Below are positions 27,871-34,071 of a stretch of 64,000 nt of DNA, piece by piece (the stretch's first letter is position 1; each line of letters starts with the position of its first letter). The stretch is from Pseudomonas sp. gcc21 (lineage in GTDB: Bacteria > Pseudomonadota > Gammaproteobacteria > Pseudomonadales > Pseudomonadaceae): contig NZ_CP051625.1 of NCBI RefSeq assembly GCF_012844345.1, positions 2,790,001-2,854,000 of the forward strand, read 5' to 3'. Below the pieces are notes generated by a model. The model made no database searches. It was not told the DNA's origin and saw only the letters and a list, made by a program, of their open reading frames with translations. Position numbers and translations under genes: made by a program.

Positions 27871-27900
27871 TTGTAGGAGGGGCGACCCGCCGCGATGGCG
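27871..27900. repeat. Single REP-like palindrome
   Basis: TTGTAGGAGGGGCGACCCG followed by CCGCGATGGCG has the TGTAGGAG...CGCGATGG layout common to Pseudomonas REP elements. It lies in the gene-poor interval 27796-28428, which also holds gene fragments listed next. Confidence 0.5.
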
Positions 27901-27954
27901 TCTGTAAGCCTCCCTGGGGTGGTCTAAATGAACGTCGGGACGGACCACGCTGGG

Positions 27955-28029
27955 TGTATTCTTACAGAACGCAGCGCCGGACAACCCCGATGCTTGCCAG
28001 GCGGATATCTGTTGTTGCCAAGCGCCTCG
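27955..28029 (-). pseudogene. Fragment resembling IS66-family TnpA
   Basis: The minus-strand translation gives WQQQISAWQASGLSGAAFCK, which matches the N-terminal helix of IS66 accessory protein TnpA (W..I..W..SGLS...FC). Nothing else of the element is seen nearby, so this is a relic. It is joined in frame to the fragment at 28036-28134. Confidence 0.55.
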
Positions 28030-28035
28030 AACCCC

Positions 28036-28134
28036 CTCGTTTTTCCCTTCCCGTCGATCTTCGATCTTTTCGAGATAGCCTTCACGAGCATACTTCAATA
28101 ACGCCGCGTGGTTAGGAGGGAGAGGTCTCCCGGA
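28036..28134 (-). pseudogene. Fragment of AadA-like nucleotidyltransferase C-terminus
   Basis: Encodes LPPNHAALLKYAREGYLEKI followed by EDRREGK, closely parallel to the C-terminal part of the intact gene at 29332-30108 (APPGHARLLKYAREGYLGM, EDRWGK). It starts abruptly after a higA fragment and ends abruptly at the TnpA-like relic. Marks a second, lost aadA-type cassette. Confidence 0.65.
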
Positions 28135-28320
28135 CAATGTTGCGCATAGGCTACCTCCTAATGGTAAACAACAATTTTCGATATCTTCCGCACCGTTCTG
28201 GGTCCAGCGGAAGCACACCCGGAATTGCCTGTTGACTCGAATGCTGTGCTGACCTTGGCGATCACCATGCAACGGCTCCAACATGAGGGTGGAAATCTGG
28301 GGCAGATGACGGTTTACGAT
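28112..28320 (-). pseudogene. Remnant higBA toxin-antitoxin pair
   Basis: Reading leftward from about 28320: LEPLHGDRQGQHSIRVN and FRVCFRWTQNGAED are the C-terminal half of a HigB/RelE-type toxin. TAGGAGG then precedes an ATG at 28147 encoding MRNIVRETSPS, a typical HigA antitoxin start, which stops after 11 codons where it is fused to other fragments. The HigB N-terminal half is lost at the hairpin repeat 28293-28343. Confidence 0.65.
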
Positions 28321-28343
28321 TAATGTTCATCTGACCCCCATTT
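28293..28343. repeat. Hairpin repeat copy 1 (degenerate)
   Basis: Variant of the 51-bp stem-loop defined at 38272-38322: arms AAATCTGGGGCAGATGA and TTCATCTGACCCCCATTT around a loop containing TTAATG. Same orientation as the other copies. It cuts off the higB remnant. Confidence 0.65.
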
Positions 28344-28428
28344 ATTCTTCCAATTTAACTTCCGCGAGTTTGGTGACGCAAAGCGGCGCCGAATTCGTCA
28401 TCGTGCAACCGATTATTATGCATTTGAT

Positions 28429-28821
28429 CTACTCAACAAAACGCCCATCTAGAGCGTTCAACAAACTCGGATCTTCAACGCTCACAGCAGTCCCGCCAGT
28501 AAATGGTGCGGCCCATGAAAAGGCTGAGACGGTTCTGCCACCATAGACATCGACAATTGCGTTTGCACCGACTTTCCGCGCCTCTTCAGCGAGCATCGGA
28601 TATAGGCTCTCGACATTGTCGTAACCCGTTCGAGCATTGGCTTTTATTTGACCAATGACTTCGTACTCGACATCGGATGGCAAACTGGTCCGCATGATGA
28701 ATATCGGCCCCACGGTCTGCTCTGACACAGCTACCTGAGCAACAGAAGACGAAGACACTGACGCGCAGCCTCCTAATGCTGTGGTTACACAAATGACGAA
28801 CAACAGTTTCTTCATATTCAT
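28429..28821 (-). CDS. Putative lipoprotein, unknown function
   Basis: 130 residues from the ATG at 28821 (AGGAAGAG seven bases upstream). Type II signal peptide: MKKLLFVICVTTALGGC with lipobox ALGGC. Mature part contains EYEVIGQIKANARTGYDN and KVGANAIVDVYGG, a pattern of small lipoproteins that sense or bind in the envelope (YbjQ/DUF4156-like fold possible, not established). Probable cassette gene; its downstream attC is not clear. Confidence 0.65.
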   Translation of the reverse strand: MNMKKLLFVICVTTALGGCASVSSSSVAQVAVSEQTVGPIFIMRTSLPSDVEYEVIGQIKANARTGYDNVESLYPMLAEEARKVGANAIVDVYGGRTVSAFSWAAPFTGGTAVSVEDPSLLNALDGRFVE

Positions 28822-28850
28822 ATCTCTTCCTCGCAGGATCCAAGTACATA

Positions 28851-28876
28851 GATTAATGTTCATCTGACCCCAATTT
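28851..28876. repeat. Hairpin repeat copy 2 (right half)
   Basis: GATTAATGTTCATCTGACC followed by CCAATTT: loop plus right arm of the stem-loop at 38272-38322, left arm missing. Lies between the lipoprotein gene start and an attC. Confidence 0.7.
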
Positions 28877-28893
28877 CTTCGATATCACTACTG

Positions 28894-28968
28894 ATTTAAC
28901 GTAAAGCTTCGGCGGTTTTGTAGCCGCGGAGCGGCGGAGAACTGGTCCCGTGCAGCGACTGGTTAGGT
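28894..28968 (-). repeat. Integron attC site
   Basis: On the minus strand ACCTAAC (R'', fits RYYYAAC) opens and GTTAAAT (R', fits GTTRRRY) closes a 75-bp imperfect palindrome with the inner arms CCGCCGCTCCGCGG. Follows the 3' end of the 28984-29226 gene. Confidence 0.75.
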
Positions 28969-28983
28969 GTCTGCTCACTGAGG

Positions 28984-29226
28984 CTATGAGCCAATGCCGA
29001 TTAAAGAATCGATTCCATCATCCCTTATAGTCGCCTTAACTTCCTCCAAGGCTGCACTGTCTGTATCGAACTCGTCATCCCACACCGTGGAGTTGCCGAA
29101 CCCATCCTCTACTTCTAAAATCCAGCCGCCAGCGTCTCCCCGGTAAATATCCACTTTGACGGTTTTGCCGTCAGCCGTCAGTTTCTGGCATAGAGGGCTC
29201 ATTTCGACTTTAAAATCATCTTCCAT
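28984..29226 (-). CDS. Small acidic cassette protein, unknown
   Basis: 80 residues, no signal or membrane segment. Contains GGWILEVEDGFGNSTVWDD and a C-terminal acidic helix. The stop is 16 bp from the attC at 28894-28968, as expected for a cassette gene. Not recognised. Confidence 0.6.
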   Translation of the reverse strand: MEDDFKVEMSPLCQKLTADGKTVKVDIYRGDAGGWILEVEDGFGNSTVWDDEFDTDSAALEEVKATIRDDGIDSLIGIGS

Positions 29227-29257
29227 TACCGATCTCCGAATTGGAATTTATGTACAC

Positions 29258-29331
29258 ATAACGCCCGGCACACGCGCCGGTTTGGGCTTGGAAATCTTCC
29301 CTGCGCCTGTGATCGTCAGCGCTAATTATTC
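29258..29331 (-). repeat. Degenerate attC candidate after the aadA-like gene
   Basis: The minus strand ends in GGGCGTTATGTG, an R'-like GTTATGT, with a GCCGG-type inner palindrome (CCGGCGCG/ CGCGCCGG phrases). The R'' side next to the aadA stop is weak (TAATTAGCGC). Position is right for an attC but the sequence is decayed. Confidence 0.4.
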
Positions 29332-30108
29332 CTATAGACCATCAAGGCACTCTTCACTCGCGTTCTTGAGATAGGAAACAAGCGCATCAAAATCCTCCTG
29401 CTTTCCCCATCGATCCTCAGTCATTCCCAAATAGCCTTCCCGCGCATATTTCAATAGCCTTGCGTGACCAGGAGGTGCTTGCTTTTCGGCCCACTCTGCC
29501 GCCGCATCTTTTGGAGCAATATCGCCGGTAGCAGCGGTCAGCCACATACGTGACAAGGTCAGAACGACATTGCGTTCATCCCCTGCCGCCCCTGCCAAAA
29601 GACCCGGCAAGGAATCATGGATCGCCCGTCGGATATCAGCCACCGGCACCGGCTCGAAAACCTTTTCCGCATGGCTCCCATACAGCGGCAGGCTATTGTC
29701 GATCACTTGCTTCAGAACAAGCGCAAGATCAGGATCTCGGACCGGTTCCGGTACGCTTCCTGTCTCAAACTCCTCTCGCAACCACTCACCGTATACAAAC
29801 TCAGCCCGAGGCGGAAATTGCCACGGCACGACATCAGAAACCGTTATGACCGTCAGCTCTAGCGGCCTGATGGCTTGTAGATTCCCAATCGCGCCAGATA
29901 CGTTCATCAACTGAGTAACCAGAGCCTTCCTTTGTGCAAAGGTAGGCGGGGTTGTAACCACCACCAGGAAATCCACGTCGCTGTCGCGCTTTAGACCACC
30001 AACGACGGCAGAGCCGAAAAGGTAAATGCCGATGATCGAATTACCCAGCACACCTTCAACGACTGACTGTGCCCGTTTCGCTTCATTTGGGATTTCAATA
30101 TTGGCCAT
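29332..30108 (-). CDS. AadA-like aminoglycoside nucleotidyltransferase, ANT(3'') family
   Basis: 258 residues from the ATG at 30108. Nucleotidyltransferase active site GSAVVGGLKRDSDVD (about 29-43) with the paired Asp, a further acidic residue in RPLELTVI, and the family block GDERNVVLTLSRMWLTAATG, then APKDAAAEW. The architecture and length equal AadA, which adenylylates streptomycin/spectinomycin and is classically an integron cassette. All visible active-site residues are present. Whether it confers resistance or acts on another substrate is unknown. A C-terminal fragment of a related gene lies at 28036-28134. Confidence 0.85.
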   Translation of the reverse strand: MANIEIPNEAKRAQSVVEGVLGNSIIGIYLFGSAVVGGLKRDSDVDFLVVVTTPPTFAQRKALVTQLMNVSGAIGNLQAIRPLELTVITVSDVVPWQFPPRAEFVYGEWLREEFETGSVPEPVRDPDLALVLKQVIDNSLPLYGSHAEKVFEPVPVADIRRAIHDSLPGLLAGAAGDERNVVLTLSRMWLTAATGDIAPKDAAAEWAEKQAPPGHARLLKYAREGYLGMTEDRWGKQEDFDALVSYLKNASEECLDGL

Positions 30109-30233
30109 CACTCTGGAAGATCCTCTCGCCCGCACACCTGAGTTCAGCCGACCCGCGCAGTGAAGTGGACCAAGCGAAGAGCGCTACCTGCTGCCTGGGC
30201 GGGGAACGAAGCGGGTTCGGCTTGAGCCCATCG

Positions 30234-30464
30234 TCAGGTCCCGTCGCGGTCGTTGTCATCTTCTGAGTCTGCCGAGGACTTCTCATCCTTGCGAGCCTGG
30301 TGGCTGGACAAAGCAAGAGCTATGGCAATGCCGAGGGCAATCCCCGGACCGATGCCCAAGGCGAGATCGCCCAGGATAAGCCCGAACGCAGCGCCAATGG
30401 CGACGCCCAGCGCAATGCCGATGCCTAGATAGCTGGGTTTCTTGTCTGAGCTGCTTTTTGGCAT
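30234..30464 (-). CDS. Glycine-zipper membrane protein
   Basis: 76 residues from the ATG at 30464, which has AAGGAG at proper distance (an upstream ATG abuts it). A single glycine-rich hydrophobic stretch (GIGIALGVAIGAAFGLILG, then LALGIGPGIALGIAIALAL) followed by a highly charged tail ending in Asp/Arg residues. Glycine-zipper packing in the membrane is likely; function unknown. Likely cassette gene. The 124 bp up to the aadA start hold a GCCGACCCGC/GCGGGTTCGGC palindrome that may be a worn attC. Confidence 0.55.
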   Translation of the reverse strand: MPKSSSDKKPSYLGIGIALGVAIGAAFGLILGDLALGIGPGIALGIAIALALSSHQARKDEKSSADSEDDNDRDGT

Positions 30465-30563
30465 GCGAAGCATCTCCTTGGGGCCTAGCACTTTTCATAA
30501 GCTGCGAGCGCTTTCGAGCTTCTGGTGAAAGAAGGGAGCGAACTTGATGGCTTGGTTGTAAAC

Positions 30564-31082
30564 CTAGGTCGGCCATACAACGTCTACGCGCTCTTGTCGT
30601 TTGAGGCTAAAAGACGTTGCTCTTTTCCTCTGGCCGGGGCTCATCCAAACCAGGCGGACCTCAAGGCTGTTTGCTTCTGAAAACTTTTCCGTAGACCGGC
30701 TATCGAGTACCCGGTAGCGGTAAAGGTAGAGTTTGTTGCCAAGCATTCTTAGACTCGCCTTCACATCAAGAGCTGAATGATAAGCTTCTGCCGTTTCTTC
30801 GGAAGTCACCACGATTGACTTTAGCTCGATAGGGTTTCTGTCCTGCTGTACAACATATACGTATGCCTCAGCCGAGTAACCAGGCCAGAAGCTGTAAAAA
30901 TCAATGACCAAATATGGCAGCTCATCGACATTTATCTGCGACGCCAAATCGGGATCCGGTCTGGACCACTGCAAACATCTTCGATCGGCCTCTGTCTCTT
31001 CGTGAACGAAGTGATAAACCTCTGCTGTACCGCATGCAGTCAACACGAGGGCAGATAACAATAGCGCTAGAGCTCTGAGCAT
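30564..31082 (-). CDS. Putative lipoprotein, unknown function
   Basis: 172 residues from the ATG at 31082: MLRALALLLSALVLTACGT is a lipoprotein signal with lipobox LTAC. Mature part VYHFVHEE, ELPYLVIDFYSFWPGY and SLEVRLVWMSPGQRK suggests a beta-rich envelope domain. Not recognised. Within the cassette region. Confidence 0.65.
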   Translation of the reverse strand: MLRALALLLSALVLTACGTAEVYHFVHEETEADRRCLQWSRPDPDLASQINVDELPYLVIDFYSFWPGYSAEAYVYVVQQDRNPIELKSIVVTSEETAEAYHSALDVKASLRMLGNKLYLYRYRVLDSRSTEKFSEANSLEVRLVWMSPGQRKRATSFSLKRQERVDVVWPT

Positions 31083-31107
31083 CGTGATGATATGCCTATC
31101 GAAAAAG

Positions 31108-31461
31108 TTAGAGCGCAACCCCCGCCATGTTCAGCACGAGCATGGCGACAGTGCCCAAAACGAAAAACACTGGCGGACCCGCAACCGCCAACGCCCGGCA
31201 ACCGTTCAGTCGCAGCGCAGTCCACCCACCCATATCCCCGGTCGATCGGACTTCAGCAACGACAACTGCAAGAACTGCCGCTACCCACAGCAAGGCGAGG
31301 CTCCAAAAGCAAATCCCCGCAGCCATGTTCCATTGGTGCCAGAGCTCAAGGTCGCCGATGCCGCTCTTGTCCATGGCTTGGTCCGCGCGTGACCCGCTGA
31401 CGAAGAAGCCGACAAGCGCTATCCACTGAACAACCACAATGGACCGCAGAGCGTTTCTCAT
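31108..31461 (-). CDS. Three-helix membrane protein, unknown
   Basis: 117 residues from the ATG at 31461. Three hydrophobic segments (about 8-25, 50-72, 90-115) and a cytoplasmic loop RSTGDMGGW. Codons upstream of this ATG give an unconvincing basic leader. Not recognised; within the cassette region, 25 bp upstream of the lipoprotein gene on the same strand. Confidence 0.55.
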   Translation of the reverse strand: MRNALRSIVVVQWIALVGFFVSGSRADQAMDKSGIGDLELWHQWNMAAGICFWSLALLWVAAVLAVVVAEVRSTGDMGGWTALRLNGCRALAVAGPPVFFVLGTVAMLVLNMAGVAL

Positions 31462-31564
31462 TGTTTTTGCAGCCTGACGCCCGGCTTTGCGCGGAGGTCT
31501 AGCTGCGGAATGCCGACAAGGCTGTCCCAGACCCGCCGGGAAGAAAACAGCCAATCGGTACGTT

Positions 31565-31963
31565 TCAGCACCACACTAATCCTTTGTAAGGCGCGTGCTC
31601 CAGCTCAGCCAGGCGAGTCGCCAATGTGCCACTATGGACCTCAAGCCGATGACCATTCGGGTCGAGTAGATAGATGGAATCACCCTCGCTGGTATTCTGC
31701 TTCCACTCTACAGCGCCAATCTGATTCAGTTTAGTTCGCAACTCAAGGAGCTCCCCTTCGCTGATACTGAAAGCGACATGTGTGTAGTCATTGGAAGGCT
31801 CAGGTTGCCCCAAGCTCAAACATAACCATGTATTACCTGCGGTCAGGTACGCACCTGTCTCCCAGAACACATGCAGTTTCATCCCCAACAGATCACGGTA
31901 GAACTCGATCGACTGTCGCAGATTCCGCACGGAAAAGGTGATGTGGTTGATGCCGGTAATCAT
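31565..31963 (-). CDS. FosA-like fosfomycin thiol transferase
   Basis: 132 residues, vicinal-oxygen-chelate fold. Matches FosA along its length: GINHITFSVRNL with the first metal His, NDYTHVAF with the second, NGHRLEVHSG with the metal Glu, and the K+ loop EWKQNTSEGDS. Fos enzymes open the fosfomycin epoxide with glutathione; several variants are known as integron cassettes. Start at 31963 (MITGINH) preferred over a GTG three codons upstream because AAGGT is at correct spacing for it. The sequence differs clearly from P. aeruginosa chromosomal FosA as I recall it. Activity untested. Confidence 0.82.
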   Translation of the reverse strand: MITGINHITFSVRNLRQSIEFYRDLLGMKLHVFWETGAYLTAGNTWLCLSLGQPEPSNDYTHVAFSISEGELLELRTKLNQIGAVEWKQNTSEGDSIYLLDPNGHRLEVHSGTLATRLAELEHAPYKGLVWC

Positions 31964-32020
31964 GCGCTGCACCTTGAGTGAACGTAATGCGGAGCTAAGC
32001 CGTCGCTAAGGCGGTAAGCC

Positions 32021-32191
32021 TCAGCGGATTGCTACGTATTGAACCAGCAAGTCTAAAGCCGCAACGGATGCGACGGACATTAGCCACCAGCCAAAGCATA
32101 TACCTAGCCGAGAAGGCACAAACTCCGTCCAGAGTACGCTACCCAGAACAAAAACCAAGCACAGATAGATGCACGCCCTGGTAAGCATCAC
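32021..32191 (-). CDS. Small two-helix membrane protein (tentative)
   Basis: 56 residues if it starts at the ATG at 32191: two hydrophobic segments (ACIYLCLVFVLGSVLW and WWLMSVASVAALDLLVQY). The stop lies inside a palindromic, attC-like stretch near 31977-32040. The frame is open further upstream into the L,D-transpeptidase remnant, so the true start is uncertain. The ribosome site is weak. Not recognised. Confidence 0.35.
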   Translation of the reverse strand: MMLTRACIYLCLVFVLGSVLWTEFVPSRLGICFGWWLMSVASVAALDLLVQYVAIR

Positions 32192-32331
32192 TTTAGGACT
32201 GATCCCCCCATTGATCCATAAAGTTCTTAATGAGTAGACCAGACAAAAAAACCGATAAGGCATAGCGCCAGTAACGGAAATCCCGCCCAGTTTCCGAAAA
32301 TGGCAGAACCAAAGAACAGGATGCCGAACGC

Positions 32332-32806
32332 CGATCTTAATGGGAGTACCAGCATCCACAGCCTGCCATACTTCCTCCATCTCTGCGTTTGTGATCGCTA
32401 TACAACCATCAGTCCAGTTAAAGCGCTGCGCCAAATAGGACAACCAGCCAAACCCATTGCGTTGCCCGTGAATCATGATAAGCCCACCCGGGCTGACGCC
32501 ACGAGTCTTCGCGCGCTGAATATCTGCGGCGTTGGGATAGGAGACATGAACAGCCTTATAAAAGGCAGAATCTTACTTCTTATAATCCAGCACGTATTTA
32601 GCTTCTGGCGTGCGCTCATCACCTCCTTTTTCCTTGTGCCCTTTTGGGTTCGCCCCGAAGACGACATCGAATTCTCGGAAGGCTTCGCCGTTGCTGATCA
32701 GGAATAACTTGGCTTCTGACTTATTGACCAGAACGAAATCTGCTTTTTGCGCAGCCAACGCGATCGAGGGCAACACGAACAACAACAAGGCTAAAATTTT
32801 TCTCAT
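32332..32806 (-). pseudogene. L,D-transpeptidase (YkuD) pseudogene with in-frame stop
   Basis: Signal peptide (MRKILALLLFVLPSIALA) then KADFVLVNKSEAKLFLI and GDERTPEAKYVLDYKK. A TAA at 32573-32575 interrupts; the same frame continues DSAFYKAVHVSYPNAADIQ, then GGLIMIHGQRNG and WTDGCIAITNAE with the catalytic HG...GC signature. So the reading frame is otherwise intact and one nonsense codon splits it. The normal C-terminus (TPIKI..P) is also lost: from about 32332 the frame enters unrelated membrane-protein-like sequence. Family role: peptidoglycan or related L,D-transpeptidation in the periplasm; this copy should be dead unless read through. Confidence 0.8.
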
Positions 32807-32821
32807 GAGCCCCCTATAGAT

Positions 32822-32951
32822 ACATAACGATGACTAAGCGGCGCCCTAAAATGGGCGTTCGTCAAACGGCCGACAGGCCAAGAACGAACTTGATCGAATT
32901 TTAGCTTCCGGAGCCACCGTACGAGCTTCGCCATTGACGCGTTTGTTACAT
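32822..32951 (-). repeat. Integron attC site (long)
   Basis: Ends ATGTAAC and GTTATGT on the minus strand, about 130 bp, longer than the others. Outer arms pair imperfectly (TAACGATGACTAAGCGGCG against TAACAAACGCGTCAATGGCG). Follows the 3' end of the Coq7-like gene by 4 bases. Confidence 0.65.
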
Positions 32952-32954
32952 GAT

Positions 32955-33464
32955 TTAGAGCTTCGTCGACAGCCATATAGCGAACCTCGTTGACTGCTTC
33001 ACAAGCCCAAATATGGGCTTGTACACAAGCGACTGCGTGCCGTTTTGCTGCCCCATGTTTTGATGATTTTCTTCATCCCGCTTGATACTCAGAACCGCGG
33101 CATGCGCTTCGGTATCGTGCATCTCAAGGAAATCCAGCTGCCATTGCAGGTGATGAAGAACTGTCGTTTCTATTGAGTCTGTACACACCCATACCGCATT
33201 GCGACCTAACAAGGCTGTGACAGTGCCAAGCACAGCTTCACCCACTCTCCAAAATACAAGCCCATAGCACTGACGGATTCCGCGAGCCTTGAGGAGTAGG
33301 TCGAACCTGAGGTAATGCTCACGCTCGTGGCTAAGCATGTCCTCAAGCACCGGAACCATGTCTTTATACAAAAATCGTGCAATGGTCAGTTGAGCGCTAT
33401 AAATGCTTATGGCTCCGCGTTCTCCCGCATGATCCACTCTGATTATTCTCTCAATTTCCTTCAT
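32955..33464 (-). CDS. Coq7-like di-iron protein (demethoxyubiquinone hydroxylase family)
   Basis: 169 residues from the ATG at 33464, shorter than chromosomal Coq7 (about 215). All six di-iron ligand positions appear present: RVDHAGERGA (Glu), SHEREHYLRF (Glu, His), TDSIETTVLHHLQ (Glu), and RDEENHQN (Glu, His). Coq7 hydroxylates demethoxyubiquinone in ubiquinone synthesis at the membrane. It is flanked by attC-like sites on both sides, so it looks like cassette cargo rather than the housekeeping gene. An in-frame extension upstream to 33917 is rejected because it crosses the attC at 33489-33562 and is basic low-quality sequence. Confidence 0.78.
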   Translation of the reverse strand: MKEIERIIRVDHAGERGAISIYSAQLTIARFLYKDMVPVLEDMLSHEREHYLRFDLLLKARGIRQCYGLVFWRVGEAVLGTVTALLGRNAVWVCTDSIETTVLHHLQWQLDFLEMHDTEAHAAVLSIKRDEENHQNMGQQNGTQSLVYKPIFGLVKQSTRFAIWLSTKL

Positions 33465-33488
33465 GCAACCTGCTTGTGGCGTGGTGTC

Positions 33489-33562
33489 CCGTAACCTAAA
33501 GCTAAGCCGCCTGCTTCGAAACCTCAGCGGAGTATGCGGAGAGCTTGAACGTATTGTTGGAC
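33489..33562 (-). repeat. Integron attC site
   Basis: Minus strand: GTCCAAC (fits RYYYAAC) to GTTACGG, 74 bp, with inner arms CTCCGC.../...GGCGGCTTAGC. Lies just upstream of the Coq7-like gene; the cassette it belonged to (rightward) is no longer recognisable. Confidence 0.65.
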
Positions 33563-33828
33563 CCGAGCACGTGGGTGCAAGCCTCCCGCAGCATCCATGC
33601 ATCCGCGAACGGCAACGTTTGTGACGCAGCCGGTGTTTCTCAAGCCAGAAGCCCCTTCTACAATACAGCTTGACCGACCCTGACCCATGGCGCGAGGAAC
33701 CAGACCACGAATCCTGCCGCTCCTGCCGTTTTTTGCGCGGACAAGTGTTGGTCGAGGGTAAACAGTTAGAAGCCTCTCCCTCCCCTACTGACCGAATCCT
33801 TACAAGGCCTTTGCTGCAAGGCTTATCC

Positions 33829-33981
33829 TCAGAAAGGAAGATCCCGACCCCGTGCTCTTTTCTTTTTGTTGATGGCCCAGGTGGCTTCGTGGACGATGGC
33901 CTGCAGTTCTTGAGCAAGCTGATCGAACAAGTGAGCTACTCTGGCCCATTGATCTACGATCAAACAGCCCAGCCACGCGGA
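33829..33981 (-). pseudogene. Coding-like fragment, unknown
   Basis: Within the 607-bp gene-free interval 33465-34071. The minus frame ending at TGA 33829-33831 reads DQWARVAHLFDQLAQELQAI and then VHEATWAINKKKRARGRD, which looks like a genuine helical protein end but has no start codon or ribosome site and opens directly after a stop. Probably a truncated gene. The rest of the interval shows nothing I recognise beyond the attC and the promoter region of the next gene. Confidence 0.35.
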
Positions 33982-34071
33982 TCACGCAGGCGCCAAGGGT
34001 TTGCCCCGCATCTTGTGCGGTAACAACGGTCAGTGAAGCACTAGACCACTTATCTTTTTCAGGAGAAAAAA

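Noticed and set aside
30492..30563. attC candidate before the 30564 lipoprotein gene's stop
   Set aside because: Has a short palindrome but no acceptable RYYYAAC/GTTRRRY pair; not reported as a site.
32021..32476. Single 151-residue protein combining transpeptidase and membrane parts
   Set aside because: The N-terminal part is the continuation of an interrupted L,D-transpeptidase; the hydrophobic tail after about 32332 does not belong to that family and more likely comes from different sequence joined in frame.
33465..33917. N-terminal extension of the Coq7-like gene
   Set aside because: Would read through an attC-like site and gives basic, Ser/Arg-rich sequence; the ATG at 33464 fits the family start.
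33670..34023. 117-codon plus-strand open frame
   Set aside because: No ribosome site, no motif, and it overlaps a more protein-like frame on the other strand; kept only as part of a gene-poor interval.
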